A DNA stretch of 64,000 nucleotides, from the NCBI GenBank assembly GCA_963920705.1, contig OY987234.1, positions 4,971,851 through 5,035,850 of the forward strand, in the 5' to 3' direction. Position numbers and translations under genes: made by a program. The notes under the pieces are model-generated. The model made no database searches. It had not been told where the DNA came from and worked only from the letters and a program-made list of their open reading frames with translations. Below, piece after piece: positions 44,560 through 55,690 of this stretch (its first letter is position 1; the number at the start of each line of letters is the position of its first letter). Source of the stretch: Odiellus spinosus. Lineage: Eukaryota > Arthropoda > Arachnida > Opiliones > Phalangiidae.

Positions 44560-45604
44560 TATTCTTCTTCTTGCATCCCATTTTCATATTATTTTTATTT
44601 TCTTGAGAGGAGCAGGGGGTCCCTTAGGCTCATGTGGTGCCCACCGAGCGTTCTTGTTTAATTACGAAACTTTTCTGTTTTCTCCGCGACTTCTAACGCA
44701 CTTTTTCCCAAAAACTTGTTTATATATACCCTTGGTTTTGTATTTACCAAGTATTTTCGCTTTTGCTTTGTATAATAACAATCATTGCGTATCAATCCGC
44801 CTAGGCTTTCGCTAGGGATACAATCTACTCTTGATCACGTGATTATGCAAATTATAGACGAAGCCTAATACTTTGTATACCATCCTAGTTCTTGCCAGGG
44901 TTGTTTAATTATTAATTTCCCGGGCCTGGAAATCCCTAACGCGAAAAGATTTATCTCGCTTCCACTTTCCATATATTATTTTTGACAGATTAATGTTGAC
45001 TCTCGACGCTTATATCAAAAGTTCGTAAAACAAACCTTCGAAAGTGAAGTTTCTAAAGGCAAGCGTGAGCCTCGCGTCTCCGTAACGTAACCGTTTTTGG
45101 TTCGTAACTCAACCGAAAGATGGCGCCCGCTACTTTTCTAAAAAGTAACATTTTCTCTCCGCCAACAGAGCGCGATATAGTCGGAATAGAATATGTACCT
45201 CTATATTCTTAGGTAATTTCGAAGATTGACCGATTTCTTTAATCACCAGTGAAGTCCTAGGCCTAAGTTATATTTTAAAGGCGTATTTAACACCCGCTAT
45301 TGAGTATTTGCAAAGTTATCGACGATTTTCAAAATGACCATCCTAGCTATATGATTTCTATCTCTCAGCCACTAATGAAATCGTCAATAATCGAACAGAA
45401 ACGATTGTATTCGGAAACTCAACGTTACTTTTACGATTACTGTGACATAAGCGCCGAGGTTGAAGTAAAACAACCTTTGTTTCATATCTGAAATAAGTTT
45501 TCCTTTTCTATGTAGATTTATATATAGAAAATAGTGCAATTCAATTGTATTTAGGTAACCGTGGCAACGCCCAATCTGACTAGAGAAAATATACCTATAT
45601 ATAT
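44560..45604. other. Unassigned stretch
   Basis: Holds a 63-codon forward frame ending at 45491 (CKVIDDFQNDHPS near its start). It has no usable ATG or clear acceptor and matches nothing I recognise. An ATGGCGCCCGCTAC segment lies at 45119. Confidence 0.35.
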
Positions 45605-45608
45605 TTAA

Positions 45609-46083
45609 AGGGAAGCTTGGGGCTAATTGAATTTATTTTCAAAATAACCGGATGTCAAAAAAGTATTCGAGAATTTTCAAACAATTTGTAGACACTTTTT
45701 TGTCGTTCAAATTAATTTCTATAAAGCTTGGTAAAGTTTGAATAAAAGTAAATATAAATTCGAACCAATCATATTATTTCAGCCTTGAACAGCGCTTGTA
45801 ATGGCCAGTGGCTTAACATTACAAGAATATAGGCCGGCTTTTAACGCTCAAGATCTTGGTCATCAAACGCTGGCTTATCCTATTAATGTTAAGAAATTTG
45901 AAATAATATGATTGGCCCGAATTTATATTTACTTTTATTCAAACTTTACCAAACATTTGAAATTAATTTCAGCACCAAAAACGTGTCTAAAATTATTTGA
46001 ATTTTGTGGAATACGTTTTTAGGCATCCGGTGATTCCGAAAATAAATTCAAAAGCTGTTTCATTTTTAGCTCCAAGTTTCCCT
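45609..46083. mobile_element. M5 family MITE, copy 4
   Basis: TTAA at 45605-45608 and 46084-46087. Left end AGGGAAGCTTGGGGCT, right end AGCTCCAAGTTTCCC. Central hairpin partly decayed. Confidence 0.87.
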
Positions 46084-46319
46084 TTAATCATCTATTCTTT
46101 AACCCTCGGACGGGGCTTCGGCTCGAGGCAAGATGAGTTCAGAAAATGAAATGAAAGGAAAAAAAACCTCTCAGGAAAAACGTCCAAAATGATTTGTCTC
46201 GTTTCATATTTTATACTTCTTTTGACGACAGCTCTCTCCATTATGTATCATCGCAATTTCAGTGTCATTAATATCGTCAATTGTTTTTTTAATTATATAC
46301 GTGCTTAAAGTAGAAACGC

Positions 46320-46480
46320 AACTCGATTGGGGGCAGCTTGTTTCAATCGAGAGAAATTGAAACAATTCCACCTGCTATTTTTTACATTCACGCGTGACGT
46401 CAATTTTACTTCTCGTTTCAATACGCTCCCATAGAATTAACAAAGAAAACGGCTTATCCAATGAGGGAAAAACCAAAATT
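46320..46480. repeat. M6 dispersed repeat, copy
   Basis: AACGCAACTCGATTGGGG and TTACATTCACGCGTGACGTC match 23800-23960. Confidence 0.65.
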
Positions 46481-46495
46481 CACGCTCATCCCTCT

Positions 46496-46754
46496 TAAGC
46501 CGCGTTCATACTAGTCCTTGGAATTGATTAAAACCATTTCAAAACGTTTCGCGGGAAACCGTCTTTTCTCGAATCGATTTGATTAGATTTTTTGAAACCG
46601 CTTCGGGAACCAGTTTCACACCGATTCCGTTTCTACAACCGATAGCTACAATAAATTGATTTATAAAGATAATGCGTGAACACGTGACGATTTGAATATT
46701 CGTTTGATTTTGCCGTCTCAAATCGATAAAGAAATGAGTGTGACCGTAGCTTTA
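46496..46754 (+). mobile_element. M9 family copy
   Basis: Starts TTAAGCCGCGTTCATACTAG and ends GTGTGACCGTAGCTT, with CGATTTGATTAGATTTTTTG and ACCGATTCCGTTTCTACAAC inside. Confidence 0.75.
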
Positions 46755-47092
46755 GCTAAGCGGAAGAGCGGTTTCATCAAGGCGATATTTTGCTCGTGAG
46801 CCTGTAAGCGCCACTCTTTGGAGAAATTCCGGAGTTGGAAAGGAAGTCAGTATAGCCAAGCGCGGTCCGCCTAAATCCCGTCCCTCTCTCCCGGCTCAAA
46901 ATATGTAAGAAGAGTCCAAACCACTCGAGCCAGACAGGGGTGATGTCTTTTTGTCTTTTTTGATAGGATAGTACATTTACCTGGCCCTACGGTATGTCGT
47001 TTACTTTAATGGAATAAAGTGGTAGACTTTTGATATTAGATAGATTTGTTTTGACCAAATAGTAACTTTTTCGTCATATTTGACGAATTCGA

Positions 47093-47306
47093 AATTTCCA
47101 TACTCATAAACCAACTTCCAGGGGCTACGGCCATTGGGGTAAAAATATAATGATGAATTATCACGATAGATGGCGCGCCTGCTCTCCTACCTATCCATAT
47201 ATTACACCCGTTGCGATGGGAAACGAGTAGAGTCTCGAAGCGCGAGTGGAGGGGTTACCGCCTAGTTTGTCTCTCGCGTCATAGCTTAGCCAATCGGAAT
47301 AGGATC
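47093..47306. repeat. HR repeat, copy 1
   Basis: Reverse complement of sequence at 53690-53830 plus 54103-54150 (shared GGGGCTAC before CCAACTTCCAGG, and AGATGGCGCGCC, CGCCTAGTTTGTCTC, AATAGGATCAGAA). It ends within a few bases of exon C. Confidence 0.78.
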
Positions 47307-47309
47307 AGA

Positions 47310-47417
47310 ATGGGAGCTACGATAGCGACATCTCTTAAAAGATCGGAGCGTAAAGAGTGTACCCCAATGGGGGCTGCCCCCGCAAGTTCATCTTCAATTT
47401 CGATTTCGTCTATTAAG
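47310..47417 (+). CDS. Exon C: candidate alternative first exon
   Basis: From the ATG at 47310 the frame is open for 36 codons to a good donor, ATTAAG followed by GTAAAT (47418), ending in phase 0. The product starts MGATIATSLKRSERKE and ends in a Ser/Ile run (ASSSSISISSIK). The segment is less AT-rich than its surroundings. The frame is also open upstream, but that part lies in the dispersed HR repeat. An acceptor giving phase 1, as needed after exon B, exists only at the poor site GAATGGGAG. It therefore fits better as an alternative first exon than as an internal exon. A chance ORF next to a donor-like site cannot be excluded. Confidence 0.35.
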
Positions 47418-47699
47418 GTAAATTTCTATCGTTACGACGAAAATATTCCTTTTTTGGGCCAATAAAATATTGATTGAAAACGCGCCATTAGGCTCTAAAT
47501 ATGTCGTTATTAAATTTTCATTCGAGCTAATTTTACGCGATGTCTCTAGAATCGTAAATGTAAACATGTACGAATTTAAGCTGAATATAATTAAATTTTT
47601 ATTCCAAGCTTAGATCTCTAGTCTGTTTGGAAATGATAAATCTTTATTTGGTATCCCGCAGGCTTTATTGTAGAAGTTTAATCAAGAATAGTCTACCCA

Positions 47700-47950
47700 C
47701 ACTAAAGTTCCGTTCATACTTAGCCTTGAAGTCAAAACGTTTCTCTGCGCAGTCGTGTGAACGGGAATCCGTTTCACGTATCGATTTTAATCGATTTTAT
47801 CGCGCCTGCTTCGGGAAGTCGGGAACCAATTTCAATTACCGATTCGGGACTTAAACAACCTACAGGATTAAAATATAATTTATTGGTTTAAGCTGAGCGA
47901 TTTTAAATATCGGTTTGATTTTATGGATTAAAATCGATTATGTGTGAATG
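47700..47950 (+). mobile_element. M9 family copy, diverged
   Basis: AGTTCCGTTCATACTTAGCC through GGAACCAATTTCAATTACCG to TGTGTGAATG. More diverged than the other copies. Confidence 0.65.
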
Positions 47951-48189
47951 TAATTATCGTTTCCGCGAAAAAAATCGTGTCTAGAGAGAATTAAAGAAAG
48001 GACATATTTGATGACAAATCGTAAAGTAGCGCGAGTAATATTATAATTTCTGTCAAAAATAATTAAGCAACGAGCTACGAACACGATTAACTAATTATGT
48101 TGAGGTAATTATTTATAATTTTAAATTCTTGGCTATGGACGAACCTTGGAGCGAACCGCGTCTTGTCACTGCGTGTGAACAGCAGGGAC

Positions 48190-48488
48190 TGAAGCTACAC
48201 ATCACCCTTGCATTTCTTAATCGATTTTAAACGGTAAAATCAAACCGATATTCAAATCGCCAGGAATCTATTTAAGAGCCACGTGTTCACGCATTATCTT
48301 TATAAATCGATTTATCGTAGCTTTATCTATCGGTTGTTGAAACCGAATCGGTATCAAATTGGTTCCCGAAGCAGTTTCGAGAAATCGAATCAAATCGATT
48401 CTAGAAAAGACGGTTTCCCGTTCACACGACTCTAGCGAAACGTTTTGAAACGGTTTAAATCGATTCAAAGCCCTAGTGTGACCGCGGC
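48190..48488 (-). mobile_element. M9 family copy
   Basis: Contains ACGTGTTCACGCATTATC, CGGTTGTTGAAACCGAATCG and end CTAGTGTGACCGCGGCC, reverse orientation relative to 46496. Confidence 0.75.
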
Positions 48489-48742
48489 CCTTGGCTAACT
48501 GTCGTTGGCCGTTGCTAAGCGCAAAATTGTTTCGTATAAACGTCTGCAAAAAATATAAGGTTGGTTTTTTTTCGGAATTTTTAATATCATTCTCGCATTC
48601 TTTGAAACTCGGGTTTTCGTTCTGTTTACAGCAGTGACTTTAAATATTCAAATCCTAAATAAAAAAAGTTTCTTTTTGCTGATAAACTAATTTATCTTCT
48701 TGATCTTTAAAAGAATTTGTTTAAAGGAGGACATCTAATTAA

Positions 48743-49108
48743 AGGGAGAATGCAACCTAACAAAAAGTGATTCCTTATCGTTTAAATAGGCCTAATTCAC
48801 CAGTTCACAAACATATTAAACTAGAAGTCATTTTAAAACTTACCAGTAAAATAGGCTCAACTGAAATTCACGGAGATCCTGAATTTCTTCGCATTAATGG
48901 GTCATGGAGATCTCACCTAAAAGACGGGCTCCTTTGCTCATTGGTCGGTGACCCGTCAAAGCGAACAAATTCAGGATATCCATGAATTCAGCTAAGCCTA
49001 TTTTGATTTTAAGTTTTAAAATTTAATTGGTTTAATATTTGTTCGTTTTTTTTACTGTTCGATGATGTCTATTTAAACGATAAGGAATTGGTGTTAGGTT
49101 GCATTATA
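48743..49108. mobile_element. M2 family MITE copy
   Basis: TTAA (48739-48742) then AGGGAGAATGCAACC. The central segment is present. The right end decays at GGTTGCATTATAGG. Confidence 0.82.
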
Positions 49109-49514
49109 GGCTTCACGCTTTACTGCGCTTTAAGTTATAGAAACCAATCCAAGTAGACTTAGCGCGGACACAGGACCACGATCTGAACTCACCTGATTAG
49201 CCGAATCCCCGGCGAACAATCCTCGAACTGGATTATTGGGTGACTTCGTAAACGCGTGCTTGTTTATTATTATTTTTCTTGTGAATTTAGGCTTATTTTC
49301 AGAATATGGACTTGACATGAAAATCCCTTTAATGTAATTTGAGGCTTAATTTGAAATATAAAACCTTTATATTCCTAATATATCAGAATCAAATCTTCGC
49401 TCAAAATAGGTTTAGCTATTAGATTAAGGATTTACGTAACCTTAATTAGAATGTAATTTCACTGTCTTTATTCTGCATTGATTGATAATGAAGATTAGTG
49501 ACGTGTTATTTTTA

Positions 49515-49625
49515 TTACCTCCCCGACTGAACTTTAGTTCAGGGGGAGGTTTTACACTGGTCGTGTCTGTGTGTGTGTCTGTCTGTGTGTGTGTGTGTCT
49601 GTGTGTGTGTCTGTGTGTGTCACTT
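49515..49625. repeat. CCTCCCCCTGAAC hairpin plus (TG)n
   Basis: A near-perfect hairpin (CCTCCCCGACTGAACTTTAG with its complement TTCAGGGGGAGG) followed by a TG/CTG-type microsatellite (49566-49620). Possibly the end of a transposon that extends to about 50170; the other end was not found. Confidence 0.7.
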
Positions 49626-50335
49626 CCTGTGTAAGCGGATATCCTGTGTAACCGGAAATCACGTGACCTAGCTCGTGGAGCCAAAAGTCTAGAGACATTA
49701 TCATACCAGCTTAACGTTCAATTCCGTTTAACGGGAATTACCTCCTTTAAGCGTGGCTGCCACAATGAGTTTCAGATGTCGTGCAATTATATACAACAGG
49801 ACGTCTTCAATTGTATATTATCGCATGCCACCATCCACTTTACGGTCAAACCTCGATGCTGGACAGTTGAAGGCGATTATACGCAATGGGACGTCTCCCA
49901 CTGTTATAATCACCTCCGACCATCCTCACACCAAGGTCCAACCTCTAGTGTCCGATCTCAGCGGGCCATATTAGCGAGGCGTCCCTCACTAATATAGTCC
50001 ACATCAACCTTCCACTCCAGTCATCTCCTCCCTCTTTGTGGTGCAGTTACCGAATGCCTAGGGTTACGATAAACGTCTAGACGTTGAGAAGGGGGGGTTT
50101 TCCCCAACTCTTCTCGGTTACTCGCTCGGTGAATAAAGGTTAGCGAAAGCTATATATACCCCTTTTCCATGCCCTAACTATTTTGGCCTTATGCCGCGAT
50201 ATCTTTTAGTGAATTGAAGCGTATAATTCATTTAAATTTTAATTTAATATAATAATATTGTTAAACTGAATCTAATTAATAAAGAAGCTGAACAATCAAT
50301 TAAAAATTCGAGATAGTTTAGAAGATATTTAAGAA
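49626..50335. other. Unassigned, less AT-rich stretch
   Basis: 49700-50170 is GC-richer than its surroundings, with overlapping 73-codon frames at 49753 and 49776. GTGGTGCAGTTACCGAATGC and GGTGAATAAAGG occur. It may be one mobile element beginning at the hairpin. Confidence 0.35.
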
Positions 50336-50339
50336 ATTT

Positions 50340-50520
50340 CCCAAAAATTTAATGAAATGAGACCGTTTAATACCAGCTTGAGTTGGCAACACGCGCTTAG
50401 CTGTTTTCCATATATCATTTAGTCCAAAAAGCAAAGGTATAACGGGCAGTATAGGCTTAGTCTTGCTGCAAACTTGGGGTGGATTGAAGAATCTAAATAA
50501 AAGTGCGTTTACACCGTCCA
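50340..50520. repeat. Direct repeat DR1, copy 1
   Basis: About 175 bp (AATGAAATGAGACCGTTTAA through GCAACACGCGCTTAGCTG to GCGTTTACAC) repeated with few changes at 50840-51012. The 67-codon reverse ORF here is only partly kept in copy 2. Confidence 0.9.
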
Positions 50521-50839
50521 CTGAATTCGAATTAATACAGACAAAGGTACTTTGACAAAATTTGATAAGACTTCTTTCGGTACGAGAGTTTCTCTAGTTA
50601 AACACAGATTTAAATAATGAAATATTGATAAATTATATGAAGTAATAGAGAGTAAGGTGCCTGAATTGGTTACAAAAGGGTGAAATCATAAGCTTAGCCT
50701 ATTTTTATTAATTGCTTCAAAATGATAAACAAAAATTTTATTTCTTAAACAGTAGAATGATAAGGAATATCCATTGAATTCCAGCTAATAGAGAGAAAGT
50801 ATAGTTTATTGTTTACGAGTGCTTCTCTTAGTTAAACAA

Positions 50840-51012
50840 AGATTTAATGAAATGTGACCGTTTAATACCAGCTTGAGTTGGCAACACGCGCTAAGCTGTT
50901 TTCCATATATCATTTAGTCCAAAAAGCAAAGGTATAACGGGCAGTATAGGCTAAGGCTTGCTGCAAACTTGGGGTGGATTGACGAATCTAAATAAAGGTA
51001 CGTTTACACGGG
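50840..51012. repeat. Direct repeat DR1, copy 2
   Basis: Same orientation as 50340-50520, about 95% identical by eye, start to start 500 bp. It lies directly upstream of the decayed coding locus. Confidence 0.9.
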
Positions 51013-51064
51013 CATCCAAGATAGAAACGACATAAGATTTAAAGCTGAGGCGGATTGATACAAA

Positions 51065-52007
51065 ATGTTAAACCTCTTAAGAAAAATTATAGTCGTGAAA
51101 ACTCCCCTTGGACAGAAGTACAGTAGGTTTCCCGTGTTTAAAAAAACATCAGTTTTGAATAAAAAATGGTTATCTGATGCTGGAAAAAAATAGGCTTCAG
51201 ATTTCTCCACTATAAAACCAAGAAACATTTCCGATTATTTTCATAATCAAAAGAAGCCGTGTAGAGTGAGACCAGACAAAAGAGAGCTATAGTGACTTAA
51301 GTGAGAAAATCAACCAGCGCAGAATGTCATCACCATTTGAAGTCAACAGAGCAGCGACACGGCTTTCATTTATCACCAGAAAGAGACGGCCTGGCTACGA
51401 AGAATTGAAACACGCAAGCAGTGAGTGTTTTCGGACTCGACATATGAGATTCTTACAGTCAGTAAAAGCTCAACAGTTCTTCATACGGCCTCGTTATTCT
51501 AAACATAAAAGGAGCTATTCAAGTATAAATATTAAAGGTATGGAAATTAGTCTATTTCAGTATTCAAGATATTTTTTTTATCATAGGAGTGGAAGCTAAC
51601 GTCTTGTCAGCCGGTTTGGAAAATAACCTCTCGACCAGCTCAATCCTTTGATTCTTCCAATGACTGGGATCACTTGCATGATGAAAATATCAGTAATGGT
51701 CCTCTATTAGCACGTCAAAACAAGAATTTTAGACGAAAACTGTACCGGAAGTAATTGCCGATCATCTACCGAAAATGGGTTGTAAATGGAACATTCAGTC
51801 TACAATATTTCTTGGTTTGTCTAAGAGGAACTTGCTACAAAATCTTCGTCGTTTTAATTCCTTGTCTTCATTGCCATCCCAGACTAAATCCTTCATCTTT
51901 ATCAAATCAGTGGATTATCTCAAAGATAATCACACAGTACAGCCTATGCTCTAATGATAATTTATATTATAAGAACATGTATTTTACATATTTATTAAGA
52001 AAATAAA
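51065..52007 (+). pseudogene. Decayed coding locus with poly(A) signal, unknown
   Basis: A run of protein-like forward frames in different phases: 51065-51190 (42 codons, VKTPLGQKYSRFPVF), 51324-51537 (71 codons from ATG, TRKRRPGYEELKHASSE), 51587-51751 (55 codons, DSSNDWDHLHDENIS) and 51733-51951 (73 codons, VPEVIADHLPKMGCKW). A splice-like pair, AAAG/GTATGG (51538) and TTATCATAG (51586), would make a 49-bp intron, but the phases on each side disagree. The last two frames overlap with a shift. AATAAA is at 52002-52007. I infer a broken gene or transposon-carried gene. The family is not recognised. Confidence 0.45.
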
Positions 52008-52013
52008 TTTCAT

Positions 52014-52140
52014 TTGGTGTGTCAATTATGAATTCTACGCCATGCCGCATATAATTATTGGTAACGCAGGACATTTCATTTGGTGTGTATATTAGAGTCT
52101 ACGACCTGCCGCATATAATTATGGGTAACGCATGACATTC
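52014..52140. repeat. Tandem pair of about 66 bp
   Basis: TTTCATTTGGTGTGT to GTAACGCAGGACA is repeated once as TTTCATTTGGTGTGT to GTAACGCATGACA, just after the poly(A) signal of the decayed locus. Confidence 0.85.
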
Positions 52141-52455
52141 TTTTGCATTCTCTGTATCCTTGAGGTTAAGGGAAAATACTTATACTCCGTAAAATAGAGA
52201 ATAATGATTGAAATGCACGCTGTTTCCTCTACTCATCCAATACTCTACATTTCTTTTCATCTTTTATTTTAGGTAGGGTTAGGTTAGATTACCTTAACGT
52301 CGGGGTCGGGGAGGTTATATTTTGGTTTCCCAACTTGTTCGATTAAAAATCGACGAAAACGAAACGTACAAAATCGTCGACCAAAGATTTTTCCTAAGCT
52401 TATATTTGTTAAAAAAAATCATAACTGAAAACTGATTCGTTATGGAAGAGTGAAG
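52141..52455. other. Unassigned stretch with TTAGGTTAG
   Basis: AGGGTTAGGTTAGATTACC at about 52276-52294, followed by TTCGATTAAAAATCGACG words, is reminiscent of the KW core and arms. No duplication or complete element was found. Confidence 0.4.
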
Positions 52456-52459
52456 ATTA

Positions 52460-52795
52460 TCCCGTTTTACTCCGCTTAATAGCTCCAAAATTAAGGTTTA
52501 AAATTTTATTACGTATTTCGTTAGATGGCGCCACAGTCTCCAAATACTTTCTCTAGAACTGATATTGATTTTTATGGGAAATGTGGCGCCACCTTTTGGG
52601 GCTTGCCATATATATATAATAATGGAATAAAATGACGAGATTTGATTGGCTCGTATCCCTTTCTTTCCGAGCAGGATTCAAAATGGTGGTCGACCCCTAA
52701 GTTCAAAATTTAAAAGTATTAATTATTTTAGATACTTTTTTTTGTACTAAATCTAAAAATTAAGTTCTAACACACGATTTCCTTCGGTCCTTCTT
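52460..52795. mobile_element. M3 family MITE, copy 5, deleted
   Basis: Retains AGATGGCGCCACAGTCTCC and GATTTGATTGGCTCGTATCC. It lacks part of the left half, and the right terminus reads TCGGTCCTTC. Confidence 0.75.
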
Positions 52796-52968
52796 TTAAG
52801 TTTAAAGCCTGTACGATACGCGTATATTTGTAGACACGATCGTTAAAGTTGGAAAATATTTTACTTGGCAAAGTTTAAATTAAAAATCCAGACGTGTACG
52901 TAATTCGTTATAGGTATAACAAGCTTGTCGTCCTTATAACCGCCCGCCCTAACCCTAATATATCGAAA

Positions 52969-52991
52969 TATATATATATATATATATATAT
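52969..52991. repeat. (AT)n microsatellite
   Basis: An uninterrupted AT repeat of about 11 units. Confidence 0.9.
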
Positions 52992-53689
52992 TTAGACACT
53001 CATTAATAACGCGCACTCGTAATCTGGACGGAAGGGTCGTTTGTATAATTTAAACATTTTTCTCTTTACTCTCTTCTCTCAACTTGGAAAGTGAAAGGAA
53101 AATTACGCGCGTGACCTTAACTCCCCTTCAAAATGTTTCTTATCACTTTGGAAACGAAAATTTCCAAATTAATGGTAAAGTTAACCTCACCTAAAAAATA
53201 AAATAAATATATATTTTATGAATTGATGATAGTGTAGGTGCTATCAAAAGTATATATCTTCAAGATCATTATGAAGTATGATGCCACTAATCCCTAGACA
53301 AAAGCAAGTCTTACCAACACACGTAAAAGTTTTGAAGGTTAAACGCAACCTAACTCGATGGCATCTTCCCTTTTGTCCCAAGGTCATCATGTAGACCCCA
53401 TTTCACCCAATCTGTAGGTTAAGGTAGATCGACAGAAATGGGAATTAGGAGAACATTTTTGGGCGAAATGGGGGCAAACCGATTCCCCAAAATCTGTATG
53501 TACACCGATAATCCGATCGAGTCCGAATCCGATTACGGAAAAGATTACAGACTTTGGTAGAGTACTAAATGTGTAGTCATTTACGTAATCACTTTAATAC
53601 AGTAAAAGCTACCGGCGTTATCGACAATTTTTAGACACTTTTTGGATTTTAAATTAATTTATTTTCTTCTGATCCTAAATTAATTTCTG
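52992..53689. other. Unassigned intron sequence
   Basis: No exon or element terminus identified. ATTTCACCCAATC and ATTTTTGGGCGAAATGGGGG-type text near 53400-53475 is faintly repeated. Confidence 0.35.
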
Positions 53690-54150
53690 ATCCTATTCTG
53701 ATTGACAAAGCTATGACGAGAGAGACAAACTAGGCGGTAACCCTTCCCCTCTCACTTCGAGACATGACGCCTTTCCCATAGCAATGGGTGTAATACGTGG
53801 ATAGGTAAGAGGCGCGCCATCTATTGTGATAATAGTCCTGGTCGATTTCCAAAACCGGGAGTCAAGAGACCCTCGCGAAAATTTTGGCGGGGAAAACTTT
53901 TGTCACGTGATCGTCCGCCATATTTTTGTAGTGTGAGATTTTCGTCTGCTCTAGTGATCTGTTCTAGTGGAGAGCGACAGACAAACTTGAATTTTGTTTG
54001 TGGGAAATAAAATTAGAAATAGTCTGGCAGCCTGTTACTACAAAAAGATGGCGGCGCCGCTATGAGACAAGCGCCTATTTTCGGCAAATCGACCAGGACT
54101 ATGGTCCTAGCCCCTGGAAGTTGGTTCATGAGTATGGAAATATCTAATTT
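53690..54150. repeat. HR repeat, copy 2, interrupted by M8
   Basis: Inverted relative to 47093-47306. 53690-53832 and 54103-54150 are the two parts, with M8 between them. About 30 bp present at the corresponding place in copy 1 is missing here. Confidence 0.78.
53833..54101. mobile_element. M8 MITE, copy 2, nested in HR
   Basis: Termini TAGTCCTGGTCGATTT and AAATCGACCAGGACTA. Carries the CTCTAGTGATCTGTTCTAG segment, partly duplicated relative to copy 1. Confidence 0.88.
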
Positions 54151-54639
54151 GTCTAATTATTTCAATTTCTCGTGATTAAATTTTCGAGATCAATTCGACG
54201 TGGCCATCAGCGAGATAGAGGTTAAGTGTGTTTATTTAAAAACATGGGTGTGGCTGGCTGAGACCTGAAAATGGGTCCGTAGAGGTAGTAAATTCAGAGA
54301 AATGGTGGCGCAAAATTTTGATCTTATAAACTTGAAATACAAACGCAACGCGAAATAATAAGGTTGCCTGTGAATTAAAACTTTAGTGAAGAATATAATT
54401 TTGAAATCTAGGTATTTTAAAATATAATTTAAAGCTGTATTTAAAGGGAGGGTGAAGAGGAAAATCCAGTGATTTTTCTATCGTTTCTCAATACTAGTTA
54501 TAAAACATATCCGCGTAATTAATCAAAACGGATTACGCGTAATCATTTTAGCACTGTCAAAGGCAGGGTTTTTAAAGATTACACGTACAGTCAAAGGTAC
54601 AGCCTTTTACACTGTCTGGCACGCCTTCAGATTGGTAGT

Positions 54640-55110
54640 TTATAATATACTAATTCTGGAAATTAGGCTTAGCGTCGTCTTTTAGGTATACAATTATTCG
54701 ACGCTTTTCTTCTCTCGACCTCATCAGTTTCAGATTCGAAAAAAAATCTTGATTGAAAATGAATCTTTACACCCATCGTAAGGCGTACTTATAGCTAGAT
54801 TACGCGTAACTATGGTAATAGTTTGTAATATACTACTTCTGTGAGTTAGGCTTAGCGTCGTTTTTTAGGTATACAATTATTCGACGTTTTTCTTCTCTCG
54901 ACCTCATCAGTTTCGGATTCGAAAATAATTCTTGATTGAAAATGGATCTTTACACCCATCGTAAGGCGTACTTGTAGCTAGATTACTATGGTAATACTTT
55001 GTAATATATTACTTCTGGGAATTAGGCTTAGCGTCGTCTTTTAGCTGTACAATTATTCTACGTGTTTTTCTTCTCTCGACCTCATCAGTTTCCGATTGGA
55101 AGAATAGCGA
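54640..55110. repeat. About 185-bp tandem repeat, 2.5 copies
   Basis: Copies start near 54645, 54825 and 55005. Each holds TAGGCTTAGCGTCGTCTTTT, ACAATTATTCGACG, CTTCTCTCGACCTCATCAG and, in the first two, TTTACACCCATCGTAAGGCG. The third copy is cut after TTTCCGATTGG. Confidence 0.92.
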
Positions 55111-55186
55111 ATCTGCATATATATATTCGAATATGTAACAAATGGAAATGAAATACTATCTTTTGAAGTTAAACCAAATAATGTCG

Positions 55187-55200
55187 GGGGGGGGGGGGGG
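55187..55200. repeat. Poly(G) tract, 14 bp
   Basis: An uninterrupted G run. A similar 17-bp run lies at 60161-60177, just after exon D. Confidence 0.85.
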
Positions 55201-55547
55201 TTCTTCTCCTCCGGCATCTCTCTCTTTATTTCTTTCTTTCAATATCCAAACTCTGGATCTCGACTCTCGAGGGAGGATCAAAAGAGTACGAAGTGACTAT
55301 TTGTAGAGGATTTTGCATTGATTTTCCACGCGTTTTCTGCTGAAACATATAGGCCTAGTGTTTACCAGGAAAATATAAACTAACCCTGAAGCTTTCGTAT
55401 AACCCCAACGCGTGACGTTGATATAAAGCCTCTAGAAATTCGAACGTCAATTTCAAAAGTCCCGAACCAATAAGCGTACGGTGTCTATGTCAAATGCGTG
55501 ATGAATAACTCACTCAAAATTTGAAACCTCTATTTAAAGTAAAGACG

Positions 55548-55690
55548 CAACCGGACTCGATTCTGACCTTGTCAAATTGATCTCGCACCAAGGTCGACAA
55601 TTTAATCCAAACATAAAATTTGACATTAGAGTGTGACGTCTGTTTTACTTTTTATTTCAATGTATTGCCATAGAATAACGAAAGAAAATC
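55548..55690. repeat. M6 dispersed repeat, copy
   Basis: GACGCAACCGGACTCGATTC, CTTGTCAAATTGATCTCGC and CCATAGAATAACGAAAGAAA match the other M6 copies. Confidence 0.6.
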
